A stretch of DNA of 64,000 nucleotides, taken from Bacillaceae bacterium. Its GTDB lineage: Bacteria > Bacillota > Bacilli > JACDOE01. Under the pieces are notes generated by a model. It searched no databases. It was not told where the DNA came from and worked only from the letters and a program-made list of their open reading frames with translations. Shown here in pieces: positions 53,975 through 64,000 of this stretch; position 1 is the first letter of the stretch, and every line of letters begins with the position of its first letter. Position numbers and translations under genes: made by a program. The stretch spans positions 62,001 to 126,000 of the forward strand of contig JACDOE010000007.1 of the NCBI GenBank assembly GCA_017656255.1, given 5' to 3'.

Positions 53975-54367
53975 TTGAAGTCTCAGTGGAATCTGATTAT
54001 GGGCCTCATTTTTGCGTTACTGGTTGCGCTTTTTGCCGTCGTCAACGTCAATTCGGTTGCCGTCAATTTTCTGTTTGCCGAAAAAGAGATTCCTCTTATA
54101 CTGGTGATCATCGGTTCGGCCCTGCTGGGTGGATTAATGGTCGGTTCCTTTGGTATTGTCCGTCAGTATCGGCTTCAATGGCGGATCAAAAAGCTGGAGC
54201 AGGAATTGGCCGCGATTAAGCAGGAAACGACTGATGAAACATCACCGGCTTCTCCTGAGAGAACAGGAGCGACCCCGGATGTGGAACAGGAAGCAGCTCC
54301 GGCTTCCGATACCCCGGAAGAGAAGGAAGACGATGCGGAGGAAATGGACAAAAAGGACCGTCTTTAA
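53975..54367 (+). CDS. LapA-domain membrane protein (YrvD)
   Basis: 130 residues from TTG 53975, 9 nt after AGGGG. Two helices (WNLIMGLIFALLVALFAVVNVNSVAVNFLF; LVIIGSALLGGLMVGSFGI) then a coiled coil (RLQWRIKKLEQELAAIKQE) and an acidic disordered tail. This is the DUF1049/LapA layout found before recJ in Bacillales; in other bacteria LapA/LapB help to control envelope lipid synthesis, but the Bacillus role is unknown. Confidence 0.85.
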   Translation: MKSQWNLIMGLIFALLVALFAVVNVNSVAVNFLFAEKEIPLILVIIGSALLGGLMVGSFGIVRQYRLQWRIKKLEQELAAIKQETTDETSPASPERTGATPDVEQEAAPASDTPEEKEDDAEEMDKKDRL

Positions 54368-54439
54368 ATTATCCAGATGGCTGGTTGTCACCCTTTCGCC
54401 GGTTAAGTATAATGAATTTGGGTTAGAAGGGGTGTGATT

Positions 54440-56845
54440 ATGCTAAAATCAAAGACAAGATGGGAGATACATGACCCGGATGAGGAGCGGTGTCAGGCAC
54501 TGGCCGGGGAACTGGACATTTCCCCTTTACTGGCCCGACTGCTTTATGTGCGGGGCATCACGGAGAAATCGGATGCGGAACGGTTTTTAAACACAGATGT
54601 CGCACACTTTCACGACCCGTTTTTAATGGATGGAATGAAAGCGGCGGTTACCCGCATTCGAAAAGCGGTTGAAACGCAGGAACCAATATTGATTTATGGG
54701 GATTACGATGCGGACGGTGTGACCAGCACCAGTCTGATGGTACATACGATGAAGCGGCTGGGTGCCCGGTTTGATTACTACATCCCGGATCGGTTTACGG
54801 AAGGTTACGGTCTGAATAAATCGGCTCTCGACCGGGCGAAGGAGCAGGGGTTTTCTCTGGTGATTACCGTGGATACGGGAATCAGCGGGGTGGAGGAAGT
54901 TGCCTACGCCAGAGAGATTGGTCTGGATGTGATTGTAACCGATCACCATGAACCTCCGGAAATCCTACCTGACGCAGCAGTGGCTGTGATCAATCCGAAA
55001 AAGCCCGATTGTCCTTATCCGTTTAAGATGCTGGCCGGTGTAGGAGTCGCCTTTAAAGTTGCGCATGCCCTGTTTGGCGAACCTCCCCTTGAGTGGATTG
55101 AATATGCAGCCATCGGCACGATAGCGGATCTGGTGCCTTTGATCGATGAAAATCGGATACTGGCCAAATTGGGTCTCGAAGCTCTGTCCGTATCGAAACG
55201 GCCGGGCATCGAGGCGATGAAAGCTGTATCCGGACTGGAAGATAAGGAGATCACCGCTGAACATGTGGGGTTTGCCATCGGTCCCCGCATCAATGCCAGC
55301 GGGCGGCTGGATGTGGCCGATCACGCCGTTGAACTTCTGGTCAGTGATGACCGGGAAAAGGCGAAGGAGCTGGCAGAGATGCTGGATCAATATAACCGGG
55401 AACGGCAGCAACTGGTTCAACAAATCGCCAAAGAGGCAGAAGAACTGGTCGAGCGGTTTGAACCGGAACAGCGTTCGTTTCTGGTGGTGGCCCAAAAGGG
55501 ATGGAACGAAGGTGTTATCGGGATTGTGGCCTCCAGACTGGTCGAAAAATATTACCGTCCCACCATTGTACTGAGCATTGATGAAGAAAGCGGGATGGCA
55601 AAGGGTTCAGCCAGAAGCATTCAGGGTTTCGATATTTACCGGGCGCTTTCCACCTGCCGGGATCTGCTCCCCCATTTTGGGGGACACCCGATGGCGGCCG
55701 GCATGTCGCTGGAAGCGAGCGATATTGAAGAACTTCGGTCCAGGTTGAACCGGCTGGCTGATGAATGGCTGACGGAAGAAGACTTGATTCCGGTGACGCG
55801 AGTAGATGCCCGATGCGGTCTGGATGAGGTGACCATTGAAGCAATTGAAGAGATGCACCGGCTGGCCCCATTCGGAGAGGGGAATCCACGCCCCCGTTTT
55901 TTGATTGAAGGGGTGGAACTTTCCGGATTGAGGACGATCGGCCGGGAGATGAATCATATCAAATGCCTGTTGAACAAAAATGGATGTCGCCTGGACGGGG
56001 TTGCGTTTCAAAAAGCAGACCTGTTGCCGCATATATCGGCCGGAGCCCGGGTCCAGGTCGTGGGAGAACTGGCCGTCAACGAGTGGAATGGGTACCGAAA
56101 GCCGCAGATGATTGTGGAGGACCTGTCCATTCCCGAAATTCAGGTGTTTGATTGGCGGGGTTGCCGGGATAAAGCTTCTAAACTTAAAGAAATTGCCGAA
56201 CGCTGTGAAAGCTGTGTTGTTTTCTTTGAGGAATCATGCAAAGCCCGGCTGGAACCTCATTTTTTCGCCGTCCCGGATCTTTCTTTTTATCACGTTGATC
56301 CGGGAGGGAAGTGGAAGTGTGTATCACCGGGGCGAGACCGGGACAAACCTGATTTCACCTCCCTGGTCTTTTACGATCTTCCGCCCTCTTTGCAATGGAT
56401 GGAAAGTATATTGAAGAAAATGCATAAACTTGAAAGAGTCTATTGTTTGTACGGGGAAGAGGAGGATCGAAACCGGCTTTCAAGTCTGCCAAAACGGGAA
56501 CAGTTCAAGTGGCTGTACGGCCTCTTTTATAAACAAAAACAGCTGCATGTCGATCAGATTGTCAAAGCAGCCGGCGCAAGGGGACTTGCCTATACATCCG
56601 TCCGCTTCATGCTGGATGTGTTTGAGGAACTGGGATTTGTTCTGAGTCAGGGTGCTGCCTATCAACTGGTTGAAACACCTGAGAAAAGAGATCTCACCGA
56701 GTCCGGCATCTACCGGAGGAAAAAGGAGCAGCTGGATATGGCCACAGAACTTATGTATGCATCCCAAAAAACATTGTCAGAATGGATCATGACAGTGATC
56801 CGGCCAAATTATCATGCTGAGGAGGATACGATTCATGAACTATAA
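54440..56845 (+). CDS. recJ: Single-stranded-DNA-specific 5'-3' exonuclease RecJ
   Basis: 801 residues from ATG 54440 after AGAAGGGGTG. DHH phosphoesterase motifs: [16 protein letters not shown] near 85, [24 protein letters not shown] near 165; the DHHA1 motif reads [13 protein letters not shown] near 413, followed by an OB domain. A C-terminal extension of about 230 residues is typical of Firmicute RecJ. Works in recombination and base-excision repair. Confidence 0.95.
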   Translation: MLKSKTRWEIHDPDEERCQALAGELDISPLLARLLYVRGITEKSDAERFLNTDVAHFHDPFLMDGMKAAVTRIRKAVETQEPILIYGDYDADGVTSTSLMVHTMKRLGARFDYYIPDRFTEGYGLNKSALDRAKEQGFSLVITVDTGISGVEEVAYAREIGLDVIVTDHHEPPEILPDAAVAVINPKKPDCPYPFKMLAGVGVAFKVAHALFGEPPLEWIEYAAIGTIADLVPLIDENRILAKLGLEALSVSKRPGIEAMKAVSGLEDKEITAEHVGFAIGPRINASGRLDVADHAVELLVSDDREKAKELAEMLDQYNRERQQLVQQIAKEAEELVERFEPEQRSFLVVAQKGWNEGVIGIVASRLVEKYYRPTIVLSIDEESGMAKGSARSIQGFDIYRALSTCRDLLPHFGGHPMAAGMSLEASDIEELRSRLNRLADEWLTEEDLIPVTRVDARCGLDEVTIEAIEEMHRLAPFGEGNPRPRFLIEGVELSGLRTIGREMNHIKCLLNKNGCRLDGVAFQKADLLPHISAGARVQVVGELAVNEWNGYRKPQMIVEDLSIPEIQVFDWRGCRDKASKLKEIAERCESCVVFFEESCKARLEPHFFAVPDLSFYHVDPGGKWKCVSPGRDRDKPDFTSLVFYDLPPSLQWMESILKKMHKLERVYCLYGEEEDRNRLSSLPKREQFKWLYGLFYKQKQLHVDQIVKAAGARGLAYTSVRFMLDVFEELGFVLSQGAAYQLVETPEKRDLTESGIYRRKKEQLDMATELMYASQKTLSEWIMTVIRPNYHAEEDTIHEL

Positions 56846-57350
56846 GGATTATATCCGTGTCATCCCTGATTTTCCGGAGAAAGGTATTCGTTTTAAAGAT
56901 ATTACCACGCTTTTGAAGGACGGAAAGGCTTATCAGCAGGCGATTGAAGATATGGCAGCTTTCGTGGCAGACAGAGAGATCGACCTGGTGGCCGGGCCGG
57001 AAGCGCGCGGCTTTGTCATCGGTGCGCCACTGGCTTACAAGCTGGGTGTCGGTTTTGTGCCGATTCGAAAAGCCGGCAAGTTACCGGCTGAAACAATTCA
57101 GGTGGATTACAGCCTGGAGTACGGCAAAGATGCACTGGCGATTCATACCGATGCCATCCAGCCGGGACAGCGGGTTCTGATCGCCGATGACCTGCTGGCG
57201 ACAGGCGGAACCATCAACTCTACCATTCAACTGGTGGAAAAGCTGGGCGGAAAAGTGGCCGGTGTTGCCTTCCTGATTGAGTTGAAATATCTCAATGGAC
57301 GCGACAAACTGAAAGAGTATGATGTTTTCTCGCTGGTTCAATATGATTAA
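56835..57350 (+). CDS. apt: Adenine phosphoribosyltransferase
   Basis: 171 residues. Adenine salvage: adenine plus PRPP to [24 protein letters not shown] at the start, [31 protein letters not shown] near 54, and the PRPP loop [18 protein letters not shown] near 119. ATG after AGGAGG; overlaps recJ by 11 nt, so the two are coupled. Confidence 0.95.
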   Translation: MNYKDYIRVIPDFPEKGIRFKDITTLLKDGKAYQQAIEDMAAFVADREIDLVAGPEARGFVIGAPLAYKLGVGFVPIRKAGKLPAETIQVDYSLEYGKDALAIHTDAIQPGQRVLIADDLLATGGTINSTIQLVEKLGGKVAGVAFLIELKYLNGRDKLKEYDVFSLVQYD

Positions 57351-57445
57351 ATGACAGGGATACATTTTTAGAATAGTTGCAGGGAGGGATTTGCGTTTCC
57401 CTCCCGTATTTATTAGGAGACAGATATTTTAAGGGGGTAGGGTAT

Positions 57446-58141
57446 ATGGGGAAACAAAGAAACACCCATGATAAAAGCAGACAGAACCTGGTGATGGTCA
57501 CCGGTGTCATCTTTGTTGTTCTGTTAATCGGGCTCGGCATATACAATTTGCTATCCGGAATGATCGGCGGAGACGAGGCGGGTGAGATCAATCTGGACGG
57601 TCAGCCGATGCTGGGGGATCCGGATGCACCGGTGACCATCGTGGAATTTGCCGATTTCAAATGTCCGGCCTGCAAGTCCTTTTATGATCATATTATGTCT
57701 GAACTGAAATCCGATTATATCGATACGGGCAAAGCGAAACTTTACTTCATGAATTTTCCGGTGGTCAGCCGGGATTCCTATACCGCGGCAATGGCAGGTG
57801 AAGCCATTTACCGTCAGGACCAGGAGGCGTTCTGGGCTTTTTATGAAACAGTATATAAAAATCAACCGGATGAGGGACTTGAATGGGCGACTCCGGAATT
57901 TCTGGTCGAACTGGCAAAGCAGTCCGGAGCGGAACTGGACCTTGAAACCTTGCAGAAGGATCTGGCCTACAACCGTTATCAGTCGGATGTCCTTAAAGAC
58001 AAGGAAGCCGGACAGAAAGCCGGCATAAACGCTACCCCTTCCCTGTTGATCAATGGGCAAAATGTACAGAACCCTTTTGATTATGAAGAGATTAAACGCC
58101 TGATTGAACAGGAGCTCGGTGGGGGATCCGATGAAAAGTAA
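57446..58141 (+). CDS. DsbA/BdbD-type thiol-disulfide oxidoreductase
   Basis: 231 residues from ATG 57446, 8 nt after AAGGGGG. An N-terminal signal-anchor helix (VMVTGVIFVVLLIGLGIYNLL) precedes a thioredoxin-like domain with active site FKCPACKSF near 72 and the cis-proline loop GINATPSLLINGQ near 192. It oxidises cysteines of exported proteins outside the membrane. Its frame overlaps the DsbB-like gene, its expected re-oxidising partner. Confidence 0.9.
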   Translation: MGKQRNTHDKSRQNLVMVTGVIFVVLLIGLGIYNLLSGMIGGDEAGEINLDGQPMLGDPDAPVTIVEFADFKCPACKSFYDHIMSELKSDYIDTGKAKLYFMNFPVVSRDSYTAAMAGEAIYRQDQEAFWAFYETVYKNQPDEGLEWATPEFLVELAKQSGAELDLETLQKDLAYNRYQSDVLKDKEAGQKAGINATPSLLINGQNVQNPFDYEEIKRLIEQELGGGSDEK

Positions 58142-58568
58142 TCGCTTCGCAGCCTGGCTCAGGGAATACGACCTGTATCTGGCCTGGGTGGTTTCCCTGA
58201 CCGCTGTAGCAGGAAGTCTCTATTTCAGTGAGGTAGCGGGTTTTATCCCCTGTGAACTCTGCTGGTTCCAGCGCATTATGATGTATCCGCTGGTTCTGAT
58301 CCTGGGGGTGGCCAGTTTTAAAAATGACCGGTCGGTGATTCCTTATGTGCTGGTGCTGAGCATCATCGGGGGATCCATCTCGATCTATCATTACCTGCAA
58401 CAGAAAGTTTCCTTCTTTGCATCCATCTCCACCTGTTCAGAAGGCGTACCCTGCAGCGGGGAGTATATCAATGTGTTCGGCTTTGTAACCATCCCGTTTC
58501 TGGCACTGGTTGCGTTTATCCTGATCACCTGTCTGTTATGGCCGGGTAGACGGCAGAATACTTTGTGA
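58131..58568 (+). CDS. DsbB/BdbC-type disulfide oxidoreductase
   Basis: 145 residues, four helices. First redox pair in PCELCWFQRIMMYPL near 39, second in STCSEGVPCSGEY near 98. ATG after GGGGGATCC, overlapping the partner gene by 11 nt. It passes electrons from the DsbA-like protein to membrane quinones. The pair lies between apt and relA, which are adjacent in B. subtilis. Confidence 0.9.
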   Translation: MKSNRFAAWLREYDLYLAWVVSLTAVAGSLYFSEVAGFIPCELCWFQRIMMYPLVLILGVASFKNDRSVIPYVLVLSIIGGSISIYHYLQQKVSFFASISTCSEGVPCSGEYINVFGFVTIPFLALVAFILITCLLWPGRRQNTL

Positions 58569-58650
58569 AAAACGGCACTTTACATTCAGACATATTTTAA
58601 AGATAATAGAGATTAATCAACAATCGACAAATACGGACAGGTGATAAATC

Positions 58651-60807
58651 TTGAGTATAGAAACATTGCTTGACAAAGTCAAAGGCTATCTGCCTGATGA
58701 TGATGTCAAGTTAATCGAAAAAGCCTATCAGTTTGCCGCCGAGGCGCATGAAGGGCAGACCCGCAAGTCGGGACAACCCTACATTGTCCATCCGGTGGCG
58801 GTGACGGAGATCCTGGCGGATCTTCAGATGGATGCTGTGACGCTGGCGGCAGCCCTTTTGCATGATGTGGTGGAAGATACGGAAGCCAGTGAGGAAGATA
58901 TCGAAGAAGAGTTTGGTAGAGAAGTGGCCCATCTGGTGGACGGCGTGACCAAACTGGGTCGTATTCGCTATAAATCCAAGGAAGAACAGCAGGCGGAAAA
59001 TCATCGGAAAATGTTTGTCGCCATGGCGGAAGATATCCGCGTTATTTTGATTAAACTGGCGGATCGCCTGCATAACATGAGAACCCTGCACCATCTCCCC
59101 GAACAGAAACAGAGACGAATTGCCGATGAAACCCTGGAAATCTTCGCTCCCCTCGCTCATCGACTGGGGATTGCGTCGATCAAATGGGAACTGGAAGACA
59201 TCGCGCTTCGTTACCTCAATCCCCAGCAATACTACCGGATCGTCAACCTGATGAAGAAGAAAAGGGCGGAACGGGAGCAGTACATTGAGGAAGTTATCGA
59301 AGCGATCCGGGAGAAAATGAAAGAGATCCATATTGAAGCGGACATTTCCGGACGTGCCAAGCATATCTACAGTATTTACCGCAAAATGATCCATCAGAAT
59401 AAAGAGTTTAATGAAATTTACGATTTGCTGGCGGTACGGATTATCGTCGATGACATCCGGGAATGTTATGCCGTGCTGGGAATCATCCACACGCTGTGGA
59501 AACCGATGCCGGGCCGGTTCAAGGATTATATCGCCATGCCCAAGCCAAATATGTACCAGTCTCTGCATACCACGGTGATCGGACCGAAGGGAGAACCGCT
59601 GGAAGTCCAGATTCGGACCTGGGAAATGCATCGTACGGCTGAATACGGGATTGCCGCCCACTGGGCCTATAAAGAAGGGAAAATGGCGGAAGAGGACGGG
59701 ATGGAAAAGAAACTGGCCTGGTTCCGCGAGATCCTGGAATGGCAGAAGGAAACACGGGATGCCCAGGAATTTATGGAGTCACTCAAAGTGGACCTGTTCT
59801 CCGATGTGGTATTCGTATTTACACCAAAGGGAGATGTCATCGAGCTTCCTAAAGGATCCGTTCCGCTGGATTTTGCCTACCGGATTCACACGGAGGTCGG
59901 ACACCGCACCATCGGAGCCAAAGTAAACGGCAAGATCGTCACCCTCGATCACCAGTTGAAGACCGGGGATATTGTGGAAGTCCTCACGTCCAAACACAGT
60001 TACGGTCCCAGCCAGGACTGGCTGAAAATCGCCCGTTCCTCCCATGCCCGCAACAAAATCAAACAGTGGTTCAAAAAAGAACGGCGTGAAGAGAATGTGG
60101 AAAAAGGACGGGAATGGGTGGAAAATGAACTGAAAAAACAGGGCTTTGACGTCAAGGAATTTATGACGTCTGATAACCTGCAGGAAGTCGCCAACAAGTT
60201 TAACTTCCAGGGTGAAGAAGATATGTTTGCCGCCGTCGGTTATGGGGGGATTACGGCTGCCCAGATCGCCAACCGCCTGACGGAAAAGGAACGGCGGGAA
60301 AAAGAGGCGGAAGCCCTGCCGGAGATCAAACCGGAGATGGCGCCCCGCCGCAGAGGCGACCAGGGCGGCGTCCGGGTCAAAGGGGTGGACAATCTGCTCA
60401 CCCGTTTTTCCAGGTGCTGTAATCCGGTTCCCGGTGATGAAATTGTCGGCTTCATCACCCGGGGCAGAGGGGTATCCATCCACCGGGCCAATTGCCCCAA
60501 TATCCTCTCGGAGGAAGAAAAGGACCGCCTAATCCCGGTTGATTGGGAAGGAGCTCCGGATCAGTCTTTCAGCGTGGACATTGAGATTATGGGGCATGAC
60601 CGGGAAGGCCTGCTGAACGAAATCCTGAACGCCGTGTCGGAGACGAAAACGACGATTACCGCTGTCAACGGCAAATCGGATAAAAACCGGGTAGCCCGGA
60701 TTCACATGACCATTTCGATCCTGAATCTGGATCATCTTCACCGTGTAGTGGAGCGGATCAAACGCATCAAGGATATTTATTCGGTGAGACGAACCCTGAA
60801 TATGTAA
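58651..60807 (+). CDS. relA: Bifunctional (p)ppGpp synthetase/hydrolase
   Basis: 718 residues, the long Rel type. HD hydrolase domain ([38 protein letters not shown] near 70), synthetase domain ([52 protein letters not shown] near 290), TGS ([34 protein letters not shown] near 387), the conserved Cys region [30 protein letters not shown] near 585, and an ACT domain at the end. The HD motif is intact, so both activities are expected. TTG start after ACAGGTGAT. Confidence 0.95.
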   Translation: MSIETLLDKVKGYLPDDDVKLIEKAYQFAAEAHEGQTRKSGQPYIVHPVAVTEILADLQMDAVTLAAALLHDVVEDTEASEEDIEEEFGREVAHLVDGVTKLGRIRYKSKEEQQAENHRKMFVAMAEDIRVILIKLADRLHNMRTLHHLPEQKQRRIADETLEIFAPLAHRLGIASIKWELEDIALRYLNPQQYYRIVNLMKKKRAEREQYIEEVIEAIREKMKEIHIEADISGRAKHIYSIYRKMIHQNKEFNEIYDLLAVRIIVDDIRECYAVLGIIHTLWKPMPGRFKDYIAMPKPNMYQSLHTTVIGPKGEPLEVQIRTWEMHRTAEYGIAAHWAYKEGKMAEEDGMEKKLAWFREILEWQKETRDAQEFMESLKVDLFSDVVFVFTPKGDVIELPKGSVPLDFAYRIHTEVGHRTIGAKVNGKIVTLDHQLKTGDIVEVLTSKHSYGPSQDWLKIARSSHARNKIKQWFKKERREENVEKGREWVENELKKQGFDVKEFMTSDNLQEVANKFNFQGEEDMFAAVGYGGITAAQIANRLTEKERREKEAEALPEIKPEMAPRRRGDQGGVRVKGVDNLLTRFSRCCNPVPGDEIVGFITRGRGVSIHRANCPNILSEEEKDRLIPVDWEGAPDQSFSVDIEIMGHDREGLLNEILNAVSETKTTITAVNGKSDKNRVARIHMTISILNLDHLHRVVERIKRIKDIYSVRRTLNM

Positions 60808-60839
60808 GGAAGATCGGATTTGTTGGAGGAGTGTTCCGG

Positions 60840-61277
60840 ATGAGAGTCGTGGTGCAACGTGCGAAGGATGCTGCCGTCACCGTCGAGGGTGAAACGGTGG
60901 GTAAGATTGACCATGGGCTGGTCCTGCTGGTCGGGATCACCCATGATGATGACGAACAGGATGTGGCGTTCGTCGCAGACAAGGTAGCCAATCTGCGGAT
61001 TTTTGAGGATGAAGCGGGGAAAATGAATTTGTCCCTGCTGGATGTGGGCGGGGCGGTCCTGTCCGTTTCGCAGTTTACGCTTTACGGGGACTGCCGAAAG
61101 GGAAGACGCCCCAATTTTATGAATGCGGCGAGGCCGGAGCAGGCGGAACCGCTGTATGAAGCGTTCAATGAGAAACTGCGGGAAAAAGGGATTGAGGTGC
61201 AGACCGGTGTTTTTGGGGCGATGATGCAGGTGTCGCTGGTAAATGACGGACCGGTGACCTTGATTGTGGAGAGTTGA
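60840..61277 (+). CDS. dtd: D-aminoacyl-tRNA deacylase
   Basis: 145 residues. Removes D-amino acids, and glycine from tRNA-Ala, on mischarged t[21 protein letters not shown] at the start, [20 protein letters not shown] near 77 and the Gly-cis-Pro segment of the active site [15 protein letters not shown] at the end. ATG 60840 lies 9 nt after GGAGGA; an in-frame GTG at 60831 touches that site. Second gene of the relA-dtd unit. Confidence 0.94.
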   Translation: MRVVVQRAKDAAVTVEGETVGKIDHGLVLLVGITHDDDEQDVAFVADKVANLRIFEDEAGKMNLSLLDVGGAVLSVSQFTLYGDCRKGRRPNFMNAARPEQAEPLYEAFNEKLREKGIEVQTGVFGAMMQVSLVNDGPVTLIVES

Positions 61278-61285
61278 TGGGTTTG

Positions 61286-61332
61286 GGAGATGGGCGCGGC
61301 AGGTGTTGATTTCAATAAAGTGCCATCTCCCG
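61286..61332 (+). repeat. Hairpin after dtd
   Basis: GGGAGATGG (61286-61294) and CCATCTCCC (61324-61332) form a perfect 9-bp stem with a 29-nt loop; no T run follows. Confidence 0.55.
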
Positions 61333-61342
61333 GTGTGGTCCA

Positions 61343-61545
61343 TTGAAAAATATAGCGGAAGTGTTTTCCGCTATTCTTCGGATTTGCTTCGATTTTAAAA
61401 AATAGGGGAAAAGTTTTCCGGTAGTTGACCGGATTTAAGATTATGCGAAGTATTGAGGGGTGATAGCGGAAATGTTTTCCGCTATTTTTTTGAAGATACC
61501 CGTTTTTTGTGGGATAGGGGAAGATTTTTCCGCTATTATACCGGA
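61343..61545. repeat. Composite ATAGCGG palindromic repeat, copy B
   Basis: Hairpin units occur at about 61347-61374 and 61463-61485 (the latter identical over 23 bp to 30705-30727), plus variant ATAGGGGAA units at 61402 and 61514. The linker GATTATGCGAAGTATT (61439-61454) is shared exactly with copy A. It lies in the convergent gap between dtd and the exported-protein gene. Confidence 0.85.
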
Positions 61546-61609
61546 CTCGCATTTCGGAGATTTATTCAATTGCTTCACAGTTAAAAAATGAATATTAAAA
61601 AAGTGGAAA

Positions 61610-62230
61610 TCAATGCATTTCCCCTTTCGCCATCATTAAATGATGCAAGGGATGATCGGCGCCAGTCGCCATCAACCCGATAAAGCCCAGTCCCTTGATA
61701 TGCTGGACTTCATCCGGAATTTGTGAAGTAGCGGTTAAAATGGCGCCATTATCCAGCATCTTCAGGTTAATATCCCATGCTTCGATACGGCTTAGCGTCA
61801 TTTCAACATGAGTCGAAACCATTCGGTGGATCGCATCAATGGTTCGCCCCTGCCCCGTCACTTTCATTTGCAGGCCGTTTTCCAGCTCGGTCTCTTCCAC
61901 CTCAGCATTTAAAGTCAATTCATTCATGTCTATCAAATGCCTTTTTAAGGCGGGAATGTCCACCTGACTCCAGTCCGTATTCGGGTCATTTTCCAGAATG
62001 GCGATTATTTCCTGTATGGCACCAAACGCTGCCTGACCCGGCATTGTCGGTATCGCGTTATCTTCTGCCTGTCCCTTGTCGTGTATACCATGTTCACCAT
62101 GAGTATTCGCTGTGGTATGATCAAGGACTGTCTGATCCGTATCCTGAGGCGTTCCAGTAAAAGCATAAACGGAGATGGCCCCGATAAAAACCCCAATAAT
62201 CCCGAAGATAATACCTTTATTTAGTTTCAT
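61610..62230 (-). CDS. Exported protein of unknown function
   Basis: 206 residues. N-terminal signal anchor (GIIFGIIGVFIGAISVYAF), a His/Asp-rich linker (TTANTHGEHGIHDKG), then a compact domain: MPGQAAFGAIQEIIAILENDPNTDWSQVDIPALKRHLIDMNELTLNAEVE near 63, TIDAIHRMVSTHVEMTLSRIEAWDI near 130 and a His/Met-rich end (GADHPLHHLMMAKGEMH). Clusters of His and Met suggest metal binding, possibly copper or haem; this is inference from composition. Related-looking proteins occur in other phyla. No convincing ribosome site was checked beyond the ATG context AGGTTTAGCAC. Confidence 0.7.
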   Translation of the reverse strand: MKLNKGIIFGIIGVFIGAISVYAFTGTPQDTDQTVLDHTTANTHGEHGIHDKGQAEDNAIPTMPGQAAFGAIQEIIAILENDPNTDWSQVDIPALKRHLIDMNELTLNAEVEETELENGLQMKVTGQGRTIDAIHRMVSTHVEMTLSRIEAWDINLKMLDNGAILTATSQIPDEVQHIKGLGFIGLMATGADHPLHHLMMAKGEMH

Positions 62231-62343
62231 GTGCTAAACCTCCCGACCTCATTTTTACAACCGATCGACAAAGTGTCTGAGACTCCTGGAATCCGCTCAT
62301 TTGCCTGTGTTCTTTCAAACTGTGTGCTAATGTGAACACATCT

Positions 62344-64000
62344 TCACCGCTGATAATACCTTCGAATCCCCTGAAAAATCCCTTCCGCCGAATTCTCCTG
62401 GAATTCCCGGGTGTTCATGATTAATTCCTCTTCATAATTAGTCAGAAAACCAAGTTCCACAAGGACAGCCAGTTGCGGATTTTCCCGCAGAACAAAATAA
62501 TTCCCCCGTCTCGCTTTCAGGTCATTCCGGCCATTACGTTTAACCAGTTCCTTCTGAATCAAACGGGCCAGTGTCCGGTCCTCGCCGTTCGTATAAAAAT
62601 AAGTAATCGTTCCGTTAATGCGCGGATCCGGATGGGAGTTATGATGGATACTGATAAACATGTCCGCCTGATGACGAACAGCAATATCCACGCGCGTCTG
62701 CAACTGGATCTTGCGGTCATCGGTCCGGGTCATCACCACATTCGCCCCCGCTTCTTTCAATTTGGCCGCCAGAATTTGTGAAACCTGCATGTTCAGTTTC
62801 TTCTCCAGCGTGTTGAAAAAGGGTCCGGTGGCGCCATCGTCAATTCCCCCGTGACCGGGATCCACCACAATCGTCTTGCCCTTGAGGAACTGATCCGAAT
62901 CACCTCGGTCCACATCGGGAACCCCCTCAGCGGCGACGATCCAGCCCGCCACATAGGCGGTATCCCCGTTGTTCAACCGGATTTTGAACCATTTGCCTTC
63001 CCGGGCGACGATGGGGAACTGATCTCCTTTACCGGCACGGGCCACGACCTGATGTTCGGTACTGGGACCGGAACGAATGTTGGTTCCCGGATACAGAATC
63101 GTCACTGTAGGGGTCTGACTGATCACATCATGCTGCTCGGTCACCAGCCAGCTGGCCACCCATGCCGTTTTCCCGTTCGCAGTCCTTACATTGAGCCAGT
63201 CCCCTTTTTGTTCAATAACCGTCAGGGCGGCCCCCTTCGTCACCTGCCCCTGAACCGGGCTTTCAATGGAAGGCCCGCTCCTCAGATTCAGCCGATCCGC
63301 TGTCACGTAAACCGTCCGGCTCGACGAAGAAGCAGACGATGCATCCCCGTCCCCTGAATCTTCCGGCGAACGCAAATCCGCATATTCCCCCGCAACCCAG
63401 CCCGTTTGGCTGTTAAAGCGAATCTGGTACCAGCCGTTCTGAATATCCAGCACTTCAATGGTCTGGCCGCTCTTCAATTCGCCGATTTCCCGATAATGCG
63501 TGCCCGGTCCGCTGCGTACATTGAGTACGGGCACCGTCACCGTGGCAATATTTTGAGGGGTAAGCCCCGTTTCACCGGGGGTGGCGGCCTTTTTCTCCAC
63601 CAGCCAGGCGGCGACCCAGCCGGTCTTGTTTTCACTCAATTGAATTTTGATCCAGTTTCCCTGTTCCTCCACAAAAGGGTAGGCCTCTCCCTTCTGGATC
63701 TGGTCAATAATGCTGAAGGATTTACTGGGACCGGAGCGGACGTTCAACCCATCCACGGTTGAAACAATGGTGGTGCTCCCGTTGCCTGCATGAGCTGTGA
63801 CCAGCCAGCCGGCCACCCAGCCCGTGGAAGAATCGTTTAACTGAATCTTGTACCAGTTTTCCTCCTGTTTGAGGACCGTATAGGTTTCCCCTTTGTTCAC
63901 CTTAGCGACGATATCAAAGTGAAGCCCCGGTCCGCTGCGGACGTTCAACACCGATACATCCACTTTAATGGAAGAAGCAGCCTGGGCCTGTCCATGCGAA
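62344..64000 (-). CDS. N-acetylmuramoyl-L-alanine amidase with five SH3b repeats (partial)
   Basis: The frame is open to the right edge, so the start and most of the signal peptide lie outside; the first visible residues SHGQAQAASSIKVD look like a signal-cleavage region. Five bacterial SH3 repeats follow, each with the core LNVRSGPS/G and ending GWVAGWLV or similar. The Amidase_3 domain then has the zinc ligands in VVDPGHGGIDDGATG, the segment MFISIHHNSHPDPR and the catalytic Glu in LAVLVELGFLTNYEEE. It cuts the amide between muramic acid and the stem peptide. It matches YrvJ downstream of dtd in B. subtilis. Confidence 0.9.
   Translation of the reverse strand, partial: SHGQAQAASSIKVDVSVLNVRSGPGLHFDIVAKVNKGETYTVLKQEENWYKIQLNDSSTGWVAGWLVTAHAGNGSTTIVSTVDGLNVRSGPSKSFSIIDQIQKGEAYPFVEEQGNWIKIQLSENKTGWVAAWLVEKKAATPGETGLTPQNIATVTVPVLNVRSGPGTHYREIGELKSGQTIEVLDIQNGWYQIRFNSQTGWVAGEYADLRSPEDSGDGDASSASSSSRTVYVTADRLNLRSGPSIESPVQGQVTKGAALTVIEQKGDWLNVRTANGKTAWVASWLVTEQHDVISQTPTVTILYPGTNIRSGPSTEHQVVARAGKGDQFPIVAREGKWFKIRLNNGDTAYVAGWIVAAEGVPDVDRGDSDQFLKGKTIVVDPGHGGIDDGATGPFFNTLEKKLNMQVSQILAAKLKEAGANVVMTRTDDRKIQLQTRVDIAVRHQADMFISIHHNSHPDPRINGTITYFYTNGEDRTLARLIQKELVKRNGRNDLKARRGNYFVLRENPQLAVLVELGFLTNYEEELIMNTREFQENSAEGIFQGIRRYYQR

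Noticed and set aside
58711-59661. A 316-codon minus-strand frame opposite relA
   Set aside because: Shadow of the HD and synthetase domains of relA; no independent support.
61082-61552. A frame reading repeated NSGKHFRY-like peptides
   Set aside because: The peptide repeat is the translation of the ATAGCGG DNA repeats and runs into dtd on the other strand, so it is not a protein gene.

Overview
The window reads as chromosomal DNA of an endospore-forming member of the Bacillales. SafA-like, CotS-like, BofC, SpoIID/LytB and SpoVB genes mark a spore former. Strong AGGAGG-type ribosome sites, sortable lipoprotein signals and frequent GTG/TTG starts fit a Firmicute. Gene order follows the Bacillus subtilis safA-yebC-bofC-ruvAB-queA-tgt-yajC-yrzE-spoVB-comN-secDF-yrvD-recJ-apt-relA-dtd-yrvJ block. 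A ruvC gene and separate secD and secF genes argue against Bacillus sensu stricto and for another Bacillales lineage (Thermoactinomycetaceae-, Paenibacillaceae- or Caldalkalibacillus-like). No rRNA, tRNA, CRISPR array, insertion sequence or prophage was found.

Layout. 1-5.4 kb: ilvE, csaA, a SafA-like LysM coat protein, a CotS-like kinase-fold protein, nadE and yebC. 5.5-9.1 kb: an A+T-rich island of unrecognised genes (a secreted propeller-like protein, a broken gene, a membrane protein with an internal duplication). 9.2-15.0 kb: proline catabolism, with a PAS/sigma-54 activator facing fadM-rocA across a clear -24/-12 promoter, followed by a 37-residue membrane protein coupled to putP. 15.1-16.8 kb: a LexA-controlled Y-family polymerase/YolD pair. 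16.9-20.7 kb: bofC, tag, a GntR regulator and a divergent LysR/NAD(P)H oxidoreductase pair. 20.9-30.5 kb: a second GntR regulator, three enzymes resembling the lower 4-hydroxyphenylacetate (homoprotocatechuate) pathway, a complete Liv-type ABC importer and a PNPOx-fold protein. 30.8-32.8 kb: an MFS transporter and a lipoprotein.

33.0-64.0 kb returns to the conserved housekeeping block: ruvCAB, SpoIID/LytB, queA-tgt-yajC (queuosine tRNA modification and Sec accessory), a PAP2 protein, yrzE, two cation/anion transporters, mgtE, a DUF421 protein, spoVB, comN, secD-secF, a zinc/iron-type CDF exporter, lapA, recJ-apt, a DsbA/DsbB pair, relA-dtd, an unknown exported protein and a multi-SH3 cell-wall amidase cut by the right edge.

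The less ordinary signals are regulatory or small: two paralogous GntR genes whose promoters place the ATG at the expected transcription start (leaderless mRNAs) and share an operator-like palindrome; a hidden 37-codon gene before putP; a hairpin between the ribosome site and start codon of a Na+/H+ antiporter gene; a 34-bp palindrome present twice; and a composite ATAGCGGAAA repeat in two convergent gaps 31 kb apart. I did not find an obviously new defence or mobile system.
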